Shown in pieces: positions 11,286 through 23,789 of a DNA stretch of 64,000 nucleotides (its first letter is position 1; each line of letters opens with the position of its first letter). The stretch comes from Panulirus ornatus (taxonomy: Eukaryota > Arthropoda > Malacostraca > Decapoda > Palinuridae). The notes under the pieces are model-generated. The model was not told the origin of the DNA, made no database searches, and worked only from the letters and a program-made list of their open reading frames with translations. The position numbers and the translations under genes were made by a program. The DNA lies in NCBI RefSeq assembly GCF_036320965.1, contig NC_092286.1:25758977-25822976 (forward strand), read 5' to 3'.

Positions 11286-11765
11286 TTGGTCATCTTGCTC
11301 CCCTTCTTTGCCATAGATAAATGGACTTTATCAAAACACATAAACAAACAATATTTTCCAGCCATACCTATAGTGAGTTCAGTAACTACCATCGTATATA
11401 AATTAGTTAGTTTCTTTATTAACCATTGTGTGGGTAAGTTATCAAATTCTAATATCATGAATAATGGATATTTAGTCCACAAGCTTAACAATATTAATAT
11501 TAATTTTGATTTCAAACTGGTTAGCTTTGAGGGTTCCTCACTTTTCACTAAAGTTTCAGTTGACGACATTTTATAATATTTATTTGATGTCTTGGATGAT
11601 ATTCATTTACCTGTTTCAAAGTCTGTTTTCATTTAAATGATAAAATTGTGTATAAAAAACTGTGTATTTCACTTTAATGGAGATTATTATGTTCCAAACT
11701 TTGGTCTAGCAATGTGTCACCTATTACTAAGTCATCTTCATATGGAATTGTTGACACAAAATGAC
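11286..11765 (+). pseudogene. Penelope-like element reverse-transcriptase remnant
   Basis: The first 96 codons are open and contain LVSFFINHCVGKL, a VHKLNNININFDFKLVSF segment and SSLFTKVSVDD. The last fits the Penelope-like RT signature in which (F)DV.SLFT.VP(V) surrounds a catalytic Asp. Past a stop at about 11574 the same protein continues with LDDIHLPVSKS, a CIKNCVFHFNGDYY stretch and FGLAM. These match the next block of that RT family, ending before the catalytic YxDD region. Several stops and losses make it a dead fragment of about 480 bp. No GIY-YIG endonuclease part is seen. The class assignment rests on motif recognition alone. Confidence 0.75.
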
Positions 11766-11808
11766 GTAATGATATCTGACCTTCTAATGTTGTGTTTGGT
11801 CAACAAAT

Positions 11809-12316
11809 GACAATTGATCAAGATTACTAAGACAATTGACCAAGATTACTAAGACAATTGACCAAGATGACTAAGACAATTGACCAAGATGACTAAGACA
11901 ATTGACCAAGATTACTAAGACAATTGACCAAGATTACTAAGACAATTGACCAAGATGACTAAGACGTCTTAATTGACCAAGATGACTAAGACAACTGACC
12001 AAGATTACTAAGACAATTGACCAAGATTACTAAGACAATTGACCAAGATGACTAAGACGTCTTAATTGACCAAGATGACTAAGACAACTGACCAAGATTA
12101 CTAAGACAATTGATCAAGATTACTAAGACAATTGACCAAGATTACTAAGACAATTGACCAAGATGACTAAGACAACTGACCAAGATGACTAAGACAATTG
12201 ACCAAGATGACCAGGACAACTGACCAAGATGACTAAGACAATTGACCAAGATGACTAAGACAACTGACCAAGATGACTAAGACAATTGACCAAGATGACT
12301 AAGACAATTGACCAAG
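11809..12316. repeat. 22-bp minisatellite
   Basis: About 23 units with core AATTGACCAAGATGACTAAG (20 of 22 bp). The variable base gives GATGACT or GATTACT. Twice a GACGTCTT insertion interrupts the phase (near 11966 and 12058), pointing to duplication of a multi-unit block. The array ends 14 bp before the 19-bp array. Confidence 0.95.
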
Positions 12317-12330
12317 AAATGGATTGAAAC

Positions 12331-13359
12331 TCAAAGCTACCAGATGTACTCAAAGCTACCAGATGTACTCAAAGCTACCAGATGTACTCAAAGCTACCAG
12401 GTGTACTCAAAGCTACCAGATGTACTCAAAGCTACCAGATGTACTCAAAGCTACCAGGTGTACTCAAAGCTACCAGATGTACTCAAAGCTACCAGATGTA
12501 CTCAAGGCTACCAGATGTACTCAAAGCTACCAGATGTACTCAAAGCTACCAGATGTACTCAAAGCTACCAGGTGTACTCAAAGCTACCAGATGTACTCAA
12601 AGCTACCAGATGTACTCAAAGCTACCAGATGTACTCAAAGCTACCAGATGTACTCAAAGCTACCAGGTGTACTCAAAGCTACCAGATGTACTCAAAGCTA
12701 CCAGATGTACTCAAAGCTACCAGATGTACTCAAAACTACCAGATGTACTCAAAGCTACCAGATGTACTCAAAGCTACCAGATGTACTCAAAGCTACCAGA
12801 TGTACTCAAAACTACCAGATGTACTCAAAGCTACCAGATGTACTCAAAGCTACCAGATGTACTCAAAACTACCAGATGTACTCAAAGCTACCAGATGTAC
12901 TCAAAGCTACCAGATGTACTCAAAGCTACCAGATGTACTCAAAGCTACCAGATGTACTCAAAGCTACCAGATGTACTCAAAGCTACCAGGTGTACTCAAA
13001 GCTACCAGATGTACTCAAAGCTACCAGATGTACTCAAAGCTACCAGATGTACTCAAAACTACCAGATGTACTCAAAGCTACAAGATGTACTCAAAACTAC
13101 CAGATGTACTCAAAGCTACCAGATGTACTCAAAGCTACCAGATGTACTCAAAGCTACCAGGTGTACTCAAAGCTACCAGGTGTACTCAAAGCTACCAGAT
13201 GTACTCAAAACTACCAGATGTACTCAAAGCTACCAGATGTACTCAAAGCTACCAGATGTACTCAAAGCTACCAGATGTACTCAAAGCTACCAGATGTACT
13301 CAAAGCTACCAGATGTACTCAAAGCTACCAGATGTACTCAAAGCTACCAGATGTACTCA
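12331..13359. repeat. 19-bp minisatellite
   Basis: About 54 units of CAAAGCTACCAGATGTACT. The main variants are GGTGTACT for GATGTACT and AAACTACC for AAGCTACC. No stop occurs in any plus-strand frame, so three overlapping frames of 340-370 codons are open. This follows from the unit and is not a gene. Confidence 0.97.
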
Positions 13360-13795
13360 GGATGTGATGACAAAGCTATTCTTCATTGGTGTGTTGAGCA
13401 GTGGGGGTAAACTTAGCGTCTGAGTGAAAGCTAAAGCTAGAACAACCTTCCACAAGACGTTTAGAACAAATAGGTTATAACTTCAAGTTTATTTTGAGAG
13501 AAACAAAAGATAATAAAGGTATAAAGTTAGCAGTTACAGCTACATGACACAGCTAATGTGCAGCAGGGAAGGGGTAGGGGGTCAGTCCTAGCTGAAATGC
13601 TATTGTGACCAATTAACTTTCTACCTTCCCTATTTCGCGACGGATGAAATGATATAAAATAGATATCAGAAGCCATATATGACGTAGGTTATCTTACTGT
13701 TTTTATATATCTTGGTTTTATACTTATTTATATCGTAAGAATCGCACGTTTTCCCTTAACTTCCTAACCCTAAAGGTGGCTACCATTGCTGTCAT
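13360..13795. other. Unique spacer between arrays
   Basis: AT-rich single-copy DNA with no gene-like frame. It contains a BglII-free TATAAAATAGATATC stretch near 13650 but no supporting promoter context. Confidence 0.4.
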
Positions 13796-16700
13796 GCTCT
13801 GCTGCAACATGATGCTGCACACCTGCTGCTGACCTGACCTGCTCTGCTGCAACATGATGCTGCACAGCTGCTGCTGACCTGCTCTGCTGCAACATGATGC
13901 TGCACAGCTGCTGCTGCTGACCTGACCTGCTCTGCTGCAACATGATGCTGCACACCTGCTGCTGACCTGACCTGCTCTGCTGCAACATGATGCTGCACAC
14001 CTGCTGCTGACCTGACCTGCTCTGCTGTAACATGATGCTGCACAACTGCTGCTGACCTGACCTGCTCTGCTGTAACATGATGCTGCACAGCTGCTGCTGA
14101 CCTGCTCTGCTGCAACATGATGCTGCACAGCTGCTGCTGCTGACCTGCTACAACATGATGCTGCACAGCTGCTGCTGACCTGCTCTGCTGCAACATGATG
14201 CTGCACACCTGCTGCTGACATGACCTGCTACAACATGATGCTGCACAGCTGCTGCTGCTGACCTGACCTGCTCTGCTGCAACATGATGCTGCACAACTGC
14301 TGCTGACCTGCTCTGCTACAACATGATGCTGCACAGCTGCTGCTGCTGACCTGACCTGCTCTGCTGCAACATGATGCTGCACAGCTGCTGCTGACCTGAC
14401 CTGCTCTGCTGTAACATGATGCTGCACAGCTGCTGCTGACCTGACCTGCTCTGCTGCAACATGATGCTGCACACCTGCTGCTGACCTGCTCTGCTGTAAC
14501 ATGATGCTGCACACCTGCTGCTGACCTGACCTGCTCTGCTGCAACATGCTGCACAGCTGCTGCTGACCTGACCTGCTCTGCTGCAACATGATGCTACACA
14601 GCTGCTGCTGCTGACCTGCTCTGCTGCAACATGATGCTGCACAGCTGCTGCTGACCTGACCTGCTCTGCTGCAACATGATGCTGCGCAGCTGCTGCTGAC
14701 CTGCTCTGCTCCAACATGATGCTGCACAACTGCTGCTGACCTGCTCTGCTCCAACATGATGCTGCACAGCTGCTGCTGACCTGACCTGCTCTGCTGCAAC
14801 ATGATGCTGCGCAGCTGCTGCTGACCTGCTCTGCTGCAACATGATGCTGCACAACTGCTGCTGACCTGCTCTGCTGCAACATGATGCTGCACAGCTGCTG
14901 CTGACCTGCTCTGCTGCAACATGATGCTGCACAGCTGCTGCTGACCTGACCTGCTACAACATGATGCTGCACAGCTGCTGCTGCTGACCTGACCTGCTCT
15001 GCTGCAACATGATGCTGCACACCTGCTGCTGACCTGACCTGCTCTGCTGCAACATGATGCTGCACAGCTGCTGCTGACCTGACCTGCTCTGCTGCAACAT
15101 GATGCTGCACAGCTGCTGCTGACCTGACCTGCTATGCTGCAACATGATGCTGCTGACCTGACCTGCTCTGCTGCAACATGATGCTGCATAACTGCTGCTG
15201 ACCTGCTCTGCTGCAACATGATGCTGCACAGCTGCTGCTGCTGACCTGACCTGCTCTGCTGCAACATGATGCTGCGCTGCTGCTGCTGACCTGCTCTGCT
15301 GCAACATGATGCTACACAGCTGCTGCTGACCTGACCTGCTCTGCTGCAACATGATGCTGCACAGCTGCTGCTGACCTGCTCTGCTGCAACATGATGCTGC
15401 ACAGCTGCTGCTGCTGACCTGACCTGCTCTGCTGCAACATGATGCTGCGCAGCTGCTGCTGACCTGCTCTGCTCCAACATGATGCTGCACAACTGCTGCT
15501 GACCTGCTCTGCTGCAACATGATGCTGCACAGCTGCTGCTGACCTGCTCTGCTGCAACATGATGCTGCACAGCTGCTGCTGAACTGACCTGCTACAACAT
15601 GATGCTGCACAGCTGCTGCTGCTGACCTGACCTGCTCTGCTGCAACATGATGCTGCACAGCTGCTGCTGACCTGACCTGCTCTGCTGCAACATGATGCTG
15701 CACAACTGCTGCTGACCTGCTCTGCTGCAACATGATGCTGCACAGCTGCTGCTGCTGACCTGCTCTGCTGCAACATGATGCTGCACAGCTGCTGCTGACC
15801 TGACCTGCTCTGCTGCAACATGATGCTGCACAACTGCTGCTGACCTGCTCTGCTACAACATGATGCTGCACAGCTGCTGCTGCTGACCTGACCTGCTCTG
15901 CTGCAACATGATGCTGCACAGCTGCTGCTGACCTGACCTGCTACAACATGATGCTGCACAGCTGCTGCTGACCTGACCTGCTACAACATGATGCTGCACA
16001 GCTGCTGCTGACCTGACCTGCTACATGATGCTGCACAGCTGCTGCTGCTGACCTGACCTGCTCTGCTGCAACATGATGCTGCACACCTGCTGCTGACCTG
16101 ACCTGCTACAACATGATGCTGCACAGCTGCTGCTGCTGACCTGACCTGCTCTGCTGCAACATGATGCTGCACACCTGCTGCTGACCTGACCTGCTACAAC
16201 ATGATGCTGCACAGCTGCTGCTGCTGACCTGACCTGCTCTGCTGCAACATGATGCTGCACAGCTGCTGCTGACCTGACCTGCTACAACATGATGCTGCAC
16301 AGCTGCTGCTGCTGACCTGACCTGCTCTGCTGCAACATGATGCTGCACAACTGCTGCTGCTGACCTGACCTGCTACAACATGATGCTGCACAGCTGCTGC
16401 TGCTGACCTGACCTGCTCTGCTGCAACATGATGCTGCACAACTGCTGCTGCTGACCTGACCTGCTACAACATGATGCTGCACAGCTGCTGCTGCTGACCT
16501 GACCTGCTCTGCTGCAACATGATGCTGCACACCTGCTGCTGACCTGACCTGCTACAACATGATGCTGCACAGCTGCTGCTGCTGACCTGACCTGCTCTGC
16601 TGCAACATGATGCTGCACACCTGCTGCTGACCTGACCTGCTACAACATGATGCTGCACAGCTGCTGCTGCTGACCTGACCTGCTCTGCTGCAACATGATG

Positions 16701-16898
16701 CTGCACAACTGCTGCTGACCTGACCTGCTACAACATGATGCTGCACAGCTGCTGCTGCTGACCTGACCTGCTCTGCTGCAACATGATGCTGCACACCTGC
16801 TGCTGACCTGACCTGCTACAACATGATGCTGCACAGCTGCTGCTGACCTGCTCTGCTGCAACATGATGCTGCACAACTGCTGCTGCTGCAACATGATG
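13796..16898. repeat. 40-48-bp minisatellite rich in CTG triplets, with higher-order structure
   Basis: The basic unit is 45 bp with core CTGCTGCAACATGATGCTGC. Losing one ACCTG gives 40 bp; adding one CTG gives 43 or 48 bp. From about 15,920 to 16,850 two unit types alternate (GCTACAAC and CTGCTGCAAC), making a higher-order repeat of 88 or 91 bp. Minus-strand frames up to 592 codons are open with Gln/Ser/Cys/Ala-rich products. I treat these as by-products because all frames show the same repeat and there is no unique coding flank. Confidence 0.96.
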
Positions 16899-16984
16899 TC
16901 AGGAAAGTCAGGCAATTCCATCAAGCATTACATGGCGGATATGTGCCACTGCGCATGACAGCACAACACTACCTTACTACTGGA

Positions 16985-17471
16985 CTCACTCACTCACTCA
17001 CTCACTCACTCACTCACTCACACTCACTCCCTCACTCACTCCCTCATTCACTCACTCACTCCCTCACTCACTCACTCCCTCACTCACACTCACTCCCTCA
17101 TTCACTCACTCACTCCCTCACTCACTCCCTCACTCACTCACTCCCTCACTCACACTCACTCCCTCACTCACAATCACTCACTCCCTCACTCACTCACTCA
17201 CACTCACTCCCTCACTCACTCCCTCACTCACTCACTCCCTCACTCACACTCACTCCCTCACTCACTCACTCACTCCCTCACTCACTCACTCATTCCCTCA
17301 TTCACTCCCTCACTCACTCACTCCCTCACTCACTCACTCCCTCACTCACTCACTCCCTCACTCACACTCACTCCCTCACTCACTCACTCACTCACTCACT
17401 CCCTCATTCACTCCCTCACTCACTCACTCCCTCACTCACTCACTCACTCACACTCACTCACTCACTCACTC
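16985..17471. repeat. (CTCA)n tetranucleotide array with CTCC and CACA variants
   Basis: Runs of CTCA are broken at intervals by CTCC, TTCA and CACACT, giving a secondary periodicity of several tetranucleotides. The 183-codon His/Ser/Leu-rich frame through it is a repeat artefact. Confidence 0.95.
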
Positions 17472-17523
17472 GGGATCTTCATCTTCCTGCATAACACTAT
17501 GTTCCAGCCACCCCATATAGATG

Positions 17524-18573
17524 CCTCATGATTTCCCTCATAATCTCATGATTCCCTTATAATCTCCTCATTATTTCCCTCATAATCTCCTCATTATTTC
17601 CCTCATGATTCTCCTCATGATTCCCTCATGATTCCCCTCATGATTCTTCTCATGATTCCCTCATGATTCTTCTCATGATTCCCTCATGATTCCCCTCATC
17701 ATTCTTCTCATGATTCCCCTCATGATTCTTCTCATGATTCCCTCATGATTCCCCTCATGATTCTTCTCATGATTCCCTCATGATCCCCTCATGATTCCCC
17801 TCATGATTCTTCTCATGATTCCCCTCATGACCCCCTCATGATTCCCTCATAATTTCCTTCACGATTCCCTCATGATTCCCCTCATGATTCTTCTCATGAT
17901 TCCCCTCATGATTCTCCTCATGATTCCCTCATGATTCCCCTCATGATTCTTCTCATGATTCCCCTCATGATTCTTCTCATGATTCCCTCATGATTCCCCT
18001 CATGATTCTTCTCATGATTCCCCTCATGATTCCCCTCATGATTCTTCTCATGATTCCCTCATGATTCCCCTCATGATTCTTCTCATGATTCCCCTCATGA
18101 CCCCCTCATGATTCTTCTCATGATTCCCCTCATGACCCCCTCATGATTCCCTCATAATTTCCTTCACGATTCCCTCATGATTTCCCTCATGATTCTCTCA
18201 TGATTCCCCTCATGATTCTTCTCATGATTCCCTCATGATTCCCCTCATGATTATTCTCATGATTCCCTCATGATTCTTCTCATGATTCCCCTCATGATTC
18301 TTCTCATGATTCCCCTCATGATTCTTCTCATGATTCCCTCAAGATTCTTCTCATGATTCCCTCATAATTTCCTTCACGATTCCCTCATGATTTCCCTCAT
18401 GTTTCCCTCATGATTCCCCTCATGATTCTTCTCATGATTCTCCTCATGATTCCCCTCATGTTTCCCTCATGATTCTTCTCATGATTCCCCTCATGTTTAC
18501 CTCATGATTCTCCTCATGATTCTCCTCATGCTTCCCCTCATAATCCCCTCATGATTCCTACCATTTCTCATGA
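17524..18573. repeat. 11-12-bp minisatellite with core CTCATGATTCCC
   Basis: About 90 short units alternate among CATGATTCCC, CATGATTCTT and less common CATAATTTCCTTCACG forms. The rarer forms recur in the same order (near 17850, 18150 and 18365), showing duplication of multi-unit blocks. The plus strand is strongly pyrimidine-biased. Confidence 0.95.
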
Positions 18574-19217
18574 GGTACCAAGTTAACAACACATGTTGTG
18601 ATCATAACAACAACCATTTCATTAAGTCGTGATTTATTTATTTATTTATTTATCTTAGTGATTTTATGAGTCAATAATGATGAGGCACAAGTGGCCGAAC
18701 ATCATGAGTTTATATGACCAACTACAATGTTATATTTAACGTAGGTAATTACTGAAGGAAATGGTAGTTGTATATAAACATTATAGAAATTAATGTTAGC
18801 TTAATACAACGAGAAATTATATATATAAACCATCAAGTGTGTGTGTATGTCAGTGCACAAGTTTATATAAGGCTGTCAACCCTCATTTCCTCCTGTTCTT
18901 GCCTACATTTCGAACAGTTTGCTAACAGGCAAATTGCCTGCCTCACAGTTAGGCTCGTGTGGGAGCTCTAAGAAGGCCACTCACATACATATTCCTGCAG
19001 CAACTTCGCCCTTACTGCATCATATTCATATCGACCCCACCTGGAACAGTTTACCCTCATGTCCATCACATACACTCGTTACCACTCATTAGACACTGCT
19101 AACTACTCTCGGTCGTTCCCTCGTAACCTTCTAACCATCTGAAATCATACACGAGTAGGAGTTCCATCCTTCTAGCAACATCAATGAGGCTACAACACTT
19201 GTGTGGCAATACAAACT
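18574..19217. other. Unique AT-rich spacer
   Basis: A short TTTA run lies at about 18636-18652. No coding or RNA feature is supported. Confidence 0.4.
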
Positions 19218-19454
19218 GCTTCAGAAGAGGGTGTGTGGAAATGGTTTGGTCACATGGTGAGGATGAGTGAGGAAAGATTGACCAAGAGGATATATGTGTC
19301 GGAGGTGGAGGGAACGAGGAGAAGTGGGAGACCAAATTGGAGGTGGAAAGATGGAATGAAAAAGATTTTGAGTGATCGGGGCCTGAACATGCAGGAGGGT
19401 GAGAGGCGTGCAAGGAATAGAGTGAATTGGAACGATGTGGTATACCGGGGTTGA
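19218..19454 (+). pseudogene. LINE ORF C-terminal fragment
   Basis: About 78 residues closely match the C-terminus of the minus-strand LINE protein, with KWFGHMVRMSEERLTKRIYV, GRPNWRWKDGMKKIL and the end NDVVYRG. The frame is open, with only a few substitutions. It carries no RT catalytic residues. Confidence 0.85.
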
Positions 19455-19970
19455 CGTGCTGTCAATGGATTGAACCAGGGCATGTGAAGCGTCTGGGGTA
19501 AACCATGGAAAGTTCTGTGGGGTCTGGATGTAGAAAGGGAGCTGTGGTTTCGGTGCATTACACATGACAGCTCATGTGTGGAACAGAGCAGATGTGGCGT
19601 TTCTTTGTCTGCTTCCTGGCGCTACCATACAGACGTAGGGGATGGCGATCCGCTTGAATATAAGACCTTAATGAATAGTTGGGAGTGATTGCGTTGTCAA
19701 ATGTAAGGCGATGTTATTTCCTGTGTGGCGGGGTAGCGACGGGAATAGATGAAGGCAAGCAAGTAGGAATATGTACATGTGTATATAGGTATATGTCTGT
19801 GTATGTATATGTATGTATACATTGATATGTATATGAGTGTGTATGGGAGCTTACGTATATATATATATGTGTATATGAGTGGATGGGCAATTCATTCTTC
19901 GTCTGTTTCCTGGCCGCTACCTCGCTGACGCGGGAAACAGCAATTAAGTACAACAATATAAGGAAATGTG
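19218..19970 (+). mobile_element. 5'-truncated LINE copy with C-terminal ORF and full 3' UTR
   Basis: The plus strand matches the LINE at 3209-4540: ORF C-terminus to 19454, then a 3' UTR containing GAGCTGTGGTTTCGGTGCAT (19539) and ATGACAGCT (19566), a TATG/TATA-rich section, and the terminal CGCTACCTCGCTGACGCGGG block (19915) followed by an A-rich end. It keeps more 3' UTR than the copy at 3209 and so serves as the reference for tail-only copies in this window. Confidence 0.85.
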
Positions 19971-20046
19971 GAAGAAAGTGTTCACATGTTTGGCCAAGTC
20001 TTGCACAGACCAACACAAGACCAGGAAATACAGACACTGATGAACA

Positions 20047-20073
20047 CACACACACACACACATATACATACAT

Positions 20074-20143
<70 letters not shown>
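20047..20143. repeat. (CA)n microsatellite with TACA interruptions
   Basis: About 100 bp of CA/TACA dinucleotides just downstream of the LINE 3' end. It could have expanded from the element's CA/TA-rich 3' region. Confidence 0.9.
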
Positions 20144-20214
20144 TTTCGGGCGGCTTAAGCGTTGGGTTAGTAACCCGATATTGGATTCTGATTCCCACTC
20201 ATCTCTCAAAGCTC

Positions 20215-20215
<1 letters not shown>

Positions 20216-20294
<79 letters not shown>
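20216..20294. repeat. (GA)n microsatellite
   Basis: A pure GA run of about 78 bp. A long mirror-symmetric purine tract of this kind can form triplex DNA. Confidence 0.97.
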
Positions 20295-20297
<3 letters not shown>

Positions 20298-21226
20298 CAC
20301 TTCACCAATTCTTGCTCTTACCAGGGGAAACCATCATGTTTCCTTCTTTATCTTAAAAGTATCTCTCTCGCTTCCTTCCCTCTACGTTATGACAAATAAT
20401 GTATACAGACAAGACCCAGAATGTGTCTTACACTATAACAAAATCTATAACAAAATCTATAACAAAATTCCTTTGTGAACTGGCGAAGATTCGGGAAAAA
20501 GATTCGCATCTGGCGAGTCCTGGCAATGATCCACAGTTTCCACAATGCTGATGTCATCCATTTTCTCTGCCAATTCCAGTCTGCATTTCTCGTTCTGTCC
20601 TCAAACAACCAGTTAATAAACACAAAAATGCTGTTTCAAACAAGATGACATGACTTGGGCTTACCAGAAGCAGCTCTCTTAATTACTATACCATTAAAAA
20701 TTATAAAGGATGATAATTATCGTACATCATTTGGAGTGTTATCTAACAGGTCATCATCGTCTTGGAAGGACAATTATCGTACATCATTTAGAGTCTTCTC
20801 CATAACAACAGGTCATCATTATCTTCAAAGACGAAATTACTATATCTATTTCGGGTAATCAAAGGTCATACACACGATGAAAACGTATATAGTTCACTAA
20901 TTATGTAGATCGAATTACCTTATGGACACTGAGAGCCTACATGACCTTACAATTAGAGTAAACACCTGGAAGTGATCAACTCGTTCCTCCACTCGTTCAT
21001 ATAGCCTCAATGACCTTGTTAGTTGAGGAGGGAGGGCCTTCAAGTGGCAAACAAGCGACCAACTAGTTGGTGTCATCATCACAACAGTCAGTCAAGTTGG
21101 AATTAATCATGTCTACATGAGTTCTTTAATCAGGTCTCATCATTGGCTTACTCAGCTGTGACTCACTCCAGGAGCTGAGCCGTCGTACTTCCTTCAATCG
21201 TACTCCCGAGGTGTCAATATCATGAT
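20295..21226. other. Unique spacer with small duplications
   Basis: AATTATCGTACATCATTT occurs at 20715 and 20772 as a two-copy 57-bp tandem duplication, and TCTATAACAAAA is repeated near 20440-20465. No gene is seen. Confidence 0.5.
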
Positions 21227-23326
21227 AACCTCATGTCAGCTTCCTGGTGAGCAGGGTAGCCTCATGTCAGCTTCCTGGTGAGCGGGGTAGCCTCATGTCA
21301 GCTTCCTGGTGAGCATGGCAGCCTCATGTCACCTTCCTCGTGAGCGGGGTAGCCTCATGTCAGCTTCCTGGAGAGCAGGGTAGCCTCATGTCAGCTTCCC
21401 AGTGAGCATGGTAGCCTCATGTCAGCTTCCTGGAGAGTAGGGTAGCCTCATGTCAGCTTCCTGGAGAGCATGGTAGCCTCATGTCAGCTTCCTGGTGAGC
21501 AGGGTAGCCTCATGTTAGCTTCCTGGAGAGCAGAGTAGCCTCATTTCAGCTTCCTGGTGAGCACGGTAGCCTCATGTCAGCTTCCTGGAGAGCAAGGCAA
21601 GCTCATGTCAGCTTCCTGGAGAGCAGGGTAGCCTCATGTCAGCTTCCTGGTGAGCATGGTAGCCTCATGTCAACTTCCTGGAGAGCAGGGTAGCCTCATG
21701 TCAGCTTCCTGGAAAGCACGGTGGCCTTGTGTCAGCTTCCTGGAGAGCACGGTAGTCTCATGTCAGCTTCCTGGAGAGCAGGGTAGCCTCATGTCAGCTT
21801 CCTGGTGAGCATGGTAGCCTCATGTCAACTTCCTGGAGAGCAGGGTAGCCTCATGTCAGCTTCCTGGAGAGCACGGTAGCCTTGTGTCAGCTTCCTGGAG
21901 AGCACGGTAGCCTCATGTCAGCTTCCTGGAGAGTAGGGTAGCCTCATGTCAGCTTCCTGGAGAGCACGGTAGCCTTGTGTCAGCTTCCTGGAGAGCAAGG
22001 CAGCCTCATGTCAGCTTCCTGGTGAGCAGGATAGCCTCATGTCAGCTTCCTGGTGAGCATGGCAGCCTCATGTCAGCTTCCTGGAGCATGGTAGCCTCAT
22101 GTCAGCTTCCTGGTGAGCATGGTAGCCTCATGTCAACTTCCTGGAGAGCATGGTAGCCTCATATCAGCTTCCTGGTGAGCATGGTAGCCTCATGTCAGCT
22201 TCCTGGAGAGCATGGTAGTCTCATGTCAGCTTCCTGGTAAGCAGGGTAGCCTCATGTCAGCTTCCTGGAGAGCAGGGTAGCCTCATGTCAGCTTTCTGGA
22301 GAGCAGGGTAGCCTCATGTCAGCTTCCTGGAGAACAGGGTAGCCTCATGTCACCTTCCTGGTGAGCAGGGTAGCCTCATGTCAGCTGTATGGAGAGCAGG
22401 GTAGCCTCATGTCACCTTCCTGGTGAGCATGGTAGCCTCATGTCAGCTTCCTGGAGAGCAGGGTAGCCTCATGTCAGCTTTCTGGAGAGCAGGGTAGCCT
22501 CATGTCATCTTCCTGGAGAGCAGGGTAGCCTCATGTCACCTTCCTGGTGAGCATGGTAGCCTCATGTCAGCTTTCTGGAGCAGGGTAGCCTCATGTCAGC
22601 TTTCTGGAGAGCAGGGTGGCCTCATGTCAGCTTTCTGGAGAGCAGGGTAGCCTCATGTCATCTTCCTGGAGAGCAGGGTAGCCTCATGTCAGCTTTCTGG
22701 AGAGCAGGGTAGCCTCATGTCAGCTACCTAGAGAGCAAGGTACCCTCATGTCAGCTTCCTGGAGAGCATGGTAGCCTCATGTCAGCTTTCTGGAGAGCAG
22801 GGTAGCCTCATGTCAGCTTTCTGGAGAGCATGGTAGCCTCATGTCAGCTTCCTTCAGTGCAGGGTAGCCTCATGTCAGCTTCCTGGAGAGCATGGTAGCC
22901 TCATGTCAGCTTCCTGGTGAGCAGGGTAGCCTCATTTCAGCTTTCTGGAGAGCATGGTAGCCTCATGTCAGCTTCCTTCAGTGCAGGGTAGCCTCATGTC
23001 AGCTTCCTGGAGAGCATGGTAGCCTTATGTCAGCTTTCTGGAGAGCAGGGTAGCCTCATGTCAGCTTCCTGGAGAGCATGGTAGCCTCATGTCAGCTTCC
23101 TGGAGAGCATGGTAACCTCATGTCAGCTATCTAGAGAGCAGGGTAACCTCATGTCAGCTTCCTGGAGAGCATGGTAGCCTCATGTCAGCTACCTAGAGAG
23201 CAGGGTAGCCTCATGTCAGCTTCCTGGAGAGCATGGTAGCCTCATGTCAGCTTCCTGGAGAGCATGGTAGCCTCATGTCAGCTTTCTGGAGAGCAGGGTA
23301 GCCTCATGTCAGCTTTCTGGAGAGCA
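21227..23326. repeat. 31-bp minisatellite
   Basis: About 67 units with core GTAGCCTCATGTCAGCTTCC. Variation is concentrated in the second half (GTGAGCAGG, GAGAGCATGG, GAGAGCACGG), and blocks with TTTCTGG dominate after 22,270. The plus strand has stops in every frame, so no long ORF appears. It runs straight into the CGTAC-family units at its distal end. Confidence 0.97.
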
Positions 23327-23398
23327 AGGGTCGTACCGTCGTGCACAAGGGTCGTACCGTCGTCCACAAGGGTCGTACCGTCGTGCACATGGGTCGTT
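23327..23398 (+). repeat. CGTAC-family 21-bp repeat, three units (GTGCAC subtype)
   Basis: Three to four units of GGGTCGTACCGTCGTGCACA type are fused directly to the last 31-bp unit. The GTGCAC form is the one that dominates the 51.5-52.7 kb array, not the nearer 32-35 kb arrays. Confidence 0.93.
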
Positions 23399-23409
23399 GT
23401 ATCTTGCAA

Positions 23410-23432
23410 GAGAGAGAGAGAGAGAGAGAGAG
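23410..23432. repeat. Short (GA)n
   Basis: Eleven GA dinucleotides directly after the CGTAC-family units. Confidence 0.9.
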
Positions 23433-23789
23433 ACATTTGATTACATATTGGGTTTCAATAAGTGAATTTTTCAGGTCGAGAAGGCAGGTATCCCCCTTGC
23501 TGGCTGGTGCTGTGTTGTTCCTTATGGTCAAGTAGCTACAACCCTGGCTGGGAGGCCGGCCATTTTCCTCCCTGAATATAAAAATATATTTCACTTGTAA
23601 ACCTTCGTTGGCGCGGGAAACAGATGGCGCGCGGGGGGGAAAAAATCCAAGAAAACCATCAAAAAAATGACTTAATATACGTCTCGTGGGGAAATGCCCT
23701 CAACTGGGTAATTATAGACGTCAAATGCACATAATAGTAAGGTAAGCTTCCTCCTTCCTGCTCAGATATTCGAAATGGAAGTAAATAAA

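Noticed and set aside
11809..13359. Possible CRISPR-like array
   Set aside because: The repeats are contiguous with no unique spacers, and the context is eukaryotic with retroelements and splice-like signals.
12308..13423. Long plus-strand frames of 340-370 codons in all three frames
   Set aside because: They consist of a 19-bp unit without stops. Three equivalent overlapping frames and no unique flanking coding sequence mean these are by-products.
13792..15570. 592-codon minus-strand frame rich in Gln, Ser and Cys
   Set aside because: It is a translation of the 40-48-bp array, with frame shifts between unit types giving three cycling products. It has no domain and no non-repetitive ends.
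13785..16898. CTG/CAG triplet expansion of the trinucleotide-disease type
   Set aside because: CTG runs are only two to four triplets long within a 40-48-bp unit. It is a minisatellite, not a pure triplet array.
16985..17471. His/Ser/Leu-rich 183-codon frame as a gene
   Set aside because: It is a (CTCA)n tetranucleotide translated in its three cycling frames.
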